Below are positions 60,974-64,000 of a DNA stretch of 64,000 nt, in pieces. The position numbers were made by a program, and so were the translations under genes. Numbering within the stretch: position 1 is the first letter of the stretch; the number at the start of each line of letters is the position of its first letter. The notes beneath the pieces were generated by a model. The model searched no databases, was not told the origin of the DNA, and saw only the letters and a program-made list of their open reading frames with translations. Source of the DNA: Nocardiopsis gilva YIM 90087 (GTDB lineage: Bacteria > Actinomycetota > Actinomycetes > Streptosporangiales > Streptosporangiaceae); the NCBI RefSeq assembly GCF_002263495.1, contig NZ_CP022753.1, positions 3,162,001 to 3,226,000 on the forward strand, read 5' to 3'.

Positions 60974-61927
60974 ATGGCGAACCTCGAGCTTGTGACCGCC
61001 GCGGACGTGCAGCTCATGCAGGGTCTGGCGCAGCGTGTCACCGCCACCCGCCCCGAGCTGGTGAACAGCGACGCCACGTTGGGCGAGCTGGCCTGGAACT
61101 GGGGCAAGGGGCACGCCAGCGACGGCGCGAGCTGGCCGCGTCGGCTGTGGTTCTCTGGCGGGGATCTGGTGGCGTGGAGCTGGGCCTGTCTTCCGCACCG
61201 GGTGAGGCGGAGCGACGGGTCGGTGAAGGACGTCACCGGTGCCTATCTGGCGTATCAGGTCCATCCCGGCCACGCCGGGCTGGTTGACGAGGTGATCGAC
61301 TGGTACGACGGTACGGCGGCGGACATCGAGCGTACGGTGATGCCGAGCGCCGCCGATGAGTTCGCGCTGGAGCGATGGACGGCGCACGGCTATGAGACCG
61401 ACCCGGCCTCGCTCGGCGACGCCGGGTACTGGACCCAGCTCAACGAGCGGGACCTCACCGACGTGGAGGAGCCGGTACTGCCGGACGGATTCCGGTTCCG
61501 CACCGCCGAGGAGGCCGGGCCCAAGGCCGCGGTCCAGGCCCATCTGGACGCCTGGGCTCCCTCGACCTACACGGCTGAGAGCTACCAGGGCGTCCGGCAG
61601 ACGGCGACGTATCGCGGCGACCTGCACATCCTGGTAGAGGCGCCGGACGGAACGATGGCATCCTCCACGATCATGTGGCTCGACGAAGCGAACCAGACCG
61701 CTGAGTTCGAGCCGGTCGGGACACATCCGGACTACCGGCGTCGGGGGCTGGCAAGAGCGATGCTTCTACACGGGATGCACCTGGCGCGGGCGGCCGGGGC
61801 CACTCATATGACGGTCGCCTGCCTGGGTGCACCGGGGCATCCCAAAGCGCGCGAGCTGTTCCACAGCGTCGGGTTCCGGGAGTTGGCGCGCGACGCGCCG
61901 CTCATCAAGACCCCGACCGCGGGCTGA
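60974..61927 (+). CDS. GNAT-family N-acetyltransferase, probably tandem
   Basis: A 317-residue protein. The C-terminal half carries the acetyl-CoA-binding motif GTHPDYRRRGLARAML. The N-terminal half (LELVTAADVQLMQGLAQRV, LWFSGGDLVAWSWA) has a degenerate GNAT-like pattern, so it may be a two-domain GNAT of the MshD or aminoglycoside type. ATG 60974 is chosen where the similarity begins; an in-frame upstream extension lacks similarity. The 210 bp before it hold nothing obvious. Substrate unknown. Confidence 0.9.
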   Translation: MANLELVTAADVQLMQGLAQRVTATRPELVNSDATLGELAWNWGKGHASDGASWPRRLWFSGGDLVAWSWACLPHRVRRSDGSVKDVTGAYLAYQVHPGHAGLVDEVIDWYDGTAADIERTVMPSAADEFALERWTAHGYETDPASLGDAGYWTQLNERDLTDVEEPVLPDGFRFRTAEEAGPKAAVQAHLDAWAPSTYTAESYQGVRQTATYRGDLHILVEAPDGTMASSTIMWLDEANQTAEFEPVGTHPDYRRRGLARAMLLHGMHLARAAGATHMTVACLGAPGHPKARELFHSVGFRELARDAPLIKTPTAG

Positions 61928-61953
61928 GGGCTGGTCGTTCGGGTCGTCGCTGG

Positions 61954-62771
61954 TCAAGCCACGCTGGCTCGGGCGACGACCTGACGTAGAGGGGTGTCGT
62001 CGGCGTGGCGGTTTCGCCAGATGATGTAGCGGCGGACCACGCTGCCTGGCCTGTTGTGGCTGCGGTGGTCGGTGCCGTCCAGCGCGACGTAGCGCAGGGC
62101 GGTGAACTGGGCCTCGACGCGGTTCAACCAGGGGCTGTTGGTCGGGGTGGAGGCGAACTCGACGTTGTTGCCCGCGGCCCAGTCGCCGACCTGGGTGTCC
62201 TTCTTCGTGGTCGGGTGCGGGGACAAGTTGTCGAGCACGATCGCGATCCGGATCTCGGGGCGGGTAGCGGCTGCGCAGGTAGCGGCAGAACTCCGGGAAC
62301 CTCGTGTGGTTCGTCTACGGCTTGATGTGGGCGTAGAGCTTGTCGTTGCCGAGGTCGTGGGCGGCGAACGGGTGCCGGACTCCGTGCGGTCGGGTGTAGA
62401 TGTCCCGCCGACGGGGCCTGGGCTCCCGGTCGGAGGCCGTGTGCCGTCCGCTGCGCTCGGCCCGCTGCCGCCCCGGGTGGGGCTTGAGGTTCAGCGGACC
62501 GAACTCATTCAGGCAGAAGATGGCCCCAGGCTCCCCGTCCTCTGGGTATGACTGCGCCGTCGGCGTTGACGTTGTGGATCACGTCGCGAACCCGGTCCGG
62601 GCTGGTGAACGTCACCTCGGCGATCTTCGCTGCGGGCATCTTCTGCGCGGAGAGCATCACCATATGGGCACGCCGCCAGGTCACCACCGACCCGCTGCCC
62701 CTCCGGACGATCCGCAGCAGCCTGCGGCCCTCGTCATTGTCGATCTTCCGAACCTGAACCCTGTCGGCCAC
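61954..62771 (-). pseudogene. Decayed IS630-family transposase
   Basis: Reading on the minus strand, 62771-62530 gives the N-terminal HTH part (RRLLRIVRRGSGSVVTWRRAHMVMLSAQKMPAAKIAEV). About 100 residues of the usual transposase are then missing, and the next recognisable block is FCLNEFGPLNLKPHPGRQ. Its first catalytic Asp (normally CLDEFG) is Asn. The frame then meets TAG after HIKP, followed by an extra C near 62265 that shifts the frame. The C-terminal block EFASTPTNSPWLNRVEAQFTALRYVALDGTDH is intact. With deletion, stop, frameshift and catalytic change it cannot be active. Inverted repeats were not found. Confidence 0.85.
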
Positions 62772-62842
62772 GTCGGCCAGCGTGCGCTGAACGCGCTGAT
62801 CGGGCGCGGAACCCGATCAGCGCGTCGCGGACGACAGGGGTA

Positions 62843-63586
62843 TCAGCTCAGGTGCCGAGTGAAGAACCGCAGCGAGCTGTCGAGTTCGAACATCGGGACC
62901 TCCGCGTGCTTGCCGGGGTTGGCGTGCAGCGTCTTCTCGGCTGAGGCGAAGAGGTCGAACAGCGCCAGACTCGCCGCCCGCGGCACCCGCTCGTCGTCCC
63001 ATTGCACCAGGAACTCCACCGGGACGGTGATCTGTGCGGCGGCCTCGGCAGAGGTCTCCGCCCCGTTCAGGCCCAGCACCGCCGCGCGGATGCGGGGCTC
63101 GGCTGCGATGAACGGAATGCCGAGTCCGCAGCCCAACGACATCCCCCAGTAGCCCACCGGGTAGGCGCCGACGTGGTCCAGTTCCTGGACCGCGTCCAAG
63201 ACCGCCCGCCATTCCGGGACGCTCTGGTTGGCGAGGAGGGTGTGGAATTCGGCGAGCACCGGAGCCACGTCCCCGCCGGTCTGCATGCGGTTCCGCATCT
63301 CGCCGATGAGCCGGTTGTGTTCCTTGGTTCGCGGCCGGTCGCCATGGGCGGGCGCGTCGATGGCCGCCACCGCGAAGCCGCACTCGGCCGCGAAGCGGCG
63401 GGCACGCGCCACGATGCCGGGGGCCTTCTTGTGCTGGCCGCCGCCGTGTCCCATCAGGATCAGAGGGCGGGTACCGGCGGTGCCGTCCGGAGTCCACAGC
63501 ACGCCGGGGATCTCACCCAAGGTGAAGGGGAGAGTGAAGAGCTGTTCGATGACGCCGTCGGACGACGTCTGGGAGGTGAAGCGCAA
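62843..63586 (-). CDS. Alpha/beta hydrolase (dienelactone-hydrolase-like)
   Basis: A 247-residue cytoplasmic hydrolase. The nucleophile elbow is GYWGMSLGCG (Ser in GMSLG), the oxyanion region is LMGHGGGQHKKAPG, and a C-terminal DDERVPRAASLALFD precedes the His region (PGKHAEV). The N terminus MRFTSQTSSDGV is conserved in homologues I recall. The codon there is TTG (63586), so the start is TTG with a weak GAAAGG site 12 nt upstream; no better in-frame start exists. The substrate is unknown. It lies between two transposase remnants. Confidence 0.88.
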   Translation of the reverse strand: MRFTSQTSSDGVIEQLFTLPFTLGEIPGVLWTPDGTAGTRPLILMGHGGGQHKKAPGIVARARRFAAECGFAVAAIDAPAHGDRPRTKEHNRLIGEMRNRMQTGGDVAPVLAEFHTLLANQSVPEWRAVLDAVQELDHVGAYPVGYWGMSLGCGLGIPFIAAEPRIRAAVLGLNGAETSAEAAAQITVPVEFLVQWDDERVPRAASLALFDLFASAEKTLHANPGKHAEVPMFELDSSLRFFTRHLS

Positions 63587-63786
63587 TTGCGTTTCAAGCC
63601 TTTCGGGATGCCTTCTACGGGCACTCCCTAGCCCATGCAGGGGAGGGAGCCCCGACCTGTCACAGCGTTGATCGGTCTCACCTCCTCAGTTCGCAGCAGC
63701 ACTTGGCGACGCTGAACGTACCACAACCGGCTTCACCTGTCCGCGATCTCGCCGGGGCGAACACTGTCTGACGCAGCACTAGATCG

Positions 63787-63984
63787 TTAATGGGAGGCCC
63801 CCGATGCGCTGTGGCGCCTCGCGGGTGACGGTGAACCGCGTATCGGCGGTAGCGATTGACCCACTTCGACGCACACGCCCTCGGGACTCCCATCCCGGTC
63901 GCGACGTGCGCAATCGGTCGGGTACGGCACCGCTCGACAAGCCGCTGTCGTCCTCAACGCTGACCGGGCGTTGGCTTGGGTCAC
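63787..63984 (-). pseudogene. Frameshifted IS481-type transposase N-terminal remnant
   Basis: A GTG at 63984 starts TQANARSA, typical of IS481-like transposases. After about 10 codons the expected sequence continues in another frame: GRQRLVERCRTRPIAHVATG, then MGVPRACASKWVNRYRR, a clear HTH. The HTH then runs into unrelated sequence with stops around 63790. Only the N-terminal HTH survives; the catalytic DDE core is absent. Confidence 0.7.
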
Positions 63985-64000
63985 GACTGAAATCAGCTGA

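Noticed and set aside
58688-61726. Very long antisense open frame (about 1000 codons) overlapping the helicase and GNAT genes
   Set aside because: It runs opposite to two clear gene products with motifs; long spurious frames are expected in high-GC DNA, and its protein is rich in Arg, Gly and Val without motifs.
1-64000. CRISPR arrays, rRNA or tRNA genes, integrase attachment sites
   Set aside because: No regularly spaced repeats, no rRNA-like sequence and no cloverleaf with conserved T-loop were recognised by eye; a tRNA scan would be decisive.

Overview
The window is high-GC DNA with strong GC bias at third codon positions, frequent GTG starts and AGGAGG-like ribosome binding sites. It carries gene families typical of Actinomycetes: a conservon, a DUF397/XRE pair, F420-dependent LLM and Rv2466c-type mycothiol-linked enzymes, MHS transporters, PucR and TetR regulators, and a Zur-type box. 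The overall look fits a Nocardiopsis-like or Streptomyces-like organism; the genus is an inference. It reads as accessory chromosomal DNA. I found no rRNA, tRNA, CRISPR array or intact transposon, and two decayed transposases lie at the right end.

Layout. (1) 1-440: tail of an SPFH protein and a small ribbon-helix-helix protein. (2) 0.5-3.1 kb: cytochrome P450 and a secreted trypsin-like protease. (3) 3.1-8.2 kb: acyl-CoA degradation block of two acyl-CoA dehydrogenases, an acyl-CoA ligase and a small NTPase. (4) 8.5-14.6 kb: secreted streptogrisin-like protein that has lost its catalytic His and Ser, then a MacB/FtsX-type ABC system and a BNR-repeat lipoprotein. (5) 14.7-18.3 kb: G3E metallochaperone GTPase behind a Zur-like box, MHS transporter, TetR. 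(6) 18.4-24.7 kb: PucR regulator divergent from agmatinase, BASS transporter, SDR, PhyH-type dioxygenase. (7) 24.9-27.8 kb: amidase, DHFR-like reductase, secreted protein. (8) 28.1-33.2 kb: redox/detoxification block with a GntR-TetR fusion regulator, two FAD monooxygenases, an LLM oxidoreductase and an Rv2466c-like protein. (9) 33.4-36.9 kb: membrane-anchored DsbA-like protein, a truncated copy of it, and a cytokinin-dehydrogenase-like flavoprotein. (10) 36.9-41.8 kb: second acyl-CoA ligase, TetR with a double operator, DUF1992, lipoprotein, GAF regulator. (11) 42.6-50.0 kb: all on the minus strand, a complete conservon (cvnABCD) with an unusually short soluble CvnA, next to a two-gene unit of a membrane-anchored periplasmic-binding-fold protein and a STAND-like ATPase. 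(12) 50.6-55.8 kb: aminotransferase with D-Ala-D-Ala-ligase-like enzyme, NTF2-like protein, BP74-like secreted protein, DUF397/XRE pair and a tiny coupled operon. (13) 56-64 kb: XRE protein, saccharopine-dehydrogenase-like reductase, helicase with a C-terminal membrane hairpin, GNAT, alpha/beta hydrolase, and IS630 and IS481-type remnants.

How the genes may work together. The strongest candidate for an under-described system is 42.6-50.0 kb. An extracellular ligand-binding protein paired with a cytoplasmic STAND-type switch ATPase lies directly upstream of a GTPase conservon whose own kinase-like component has no membrane sensor. Blocks (3) and (10) look like acyl-chain or carboxylic-acid catabolism under TetR control. 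Block (8) looks like inducible detoxification of aromatic compounds or antibiotics. These functional links are inferences from gene order.
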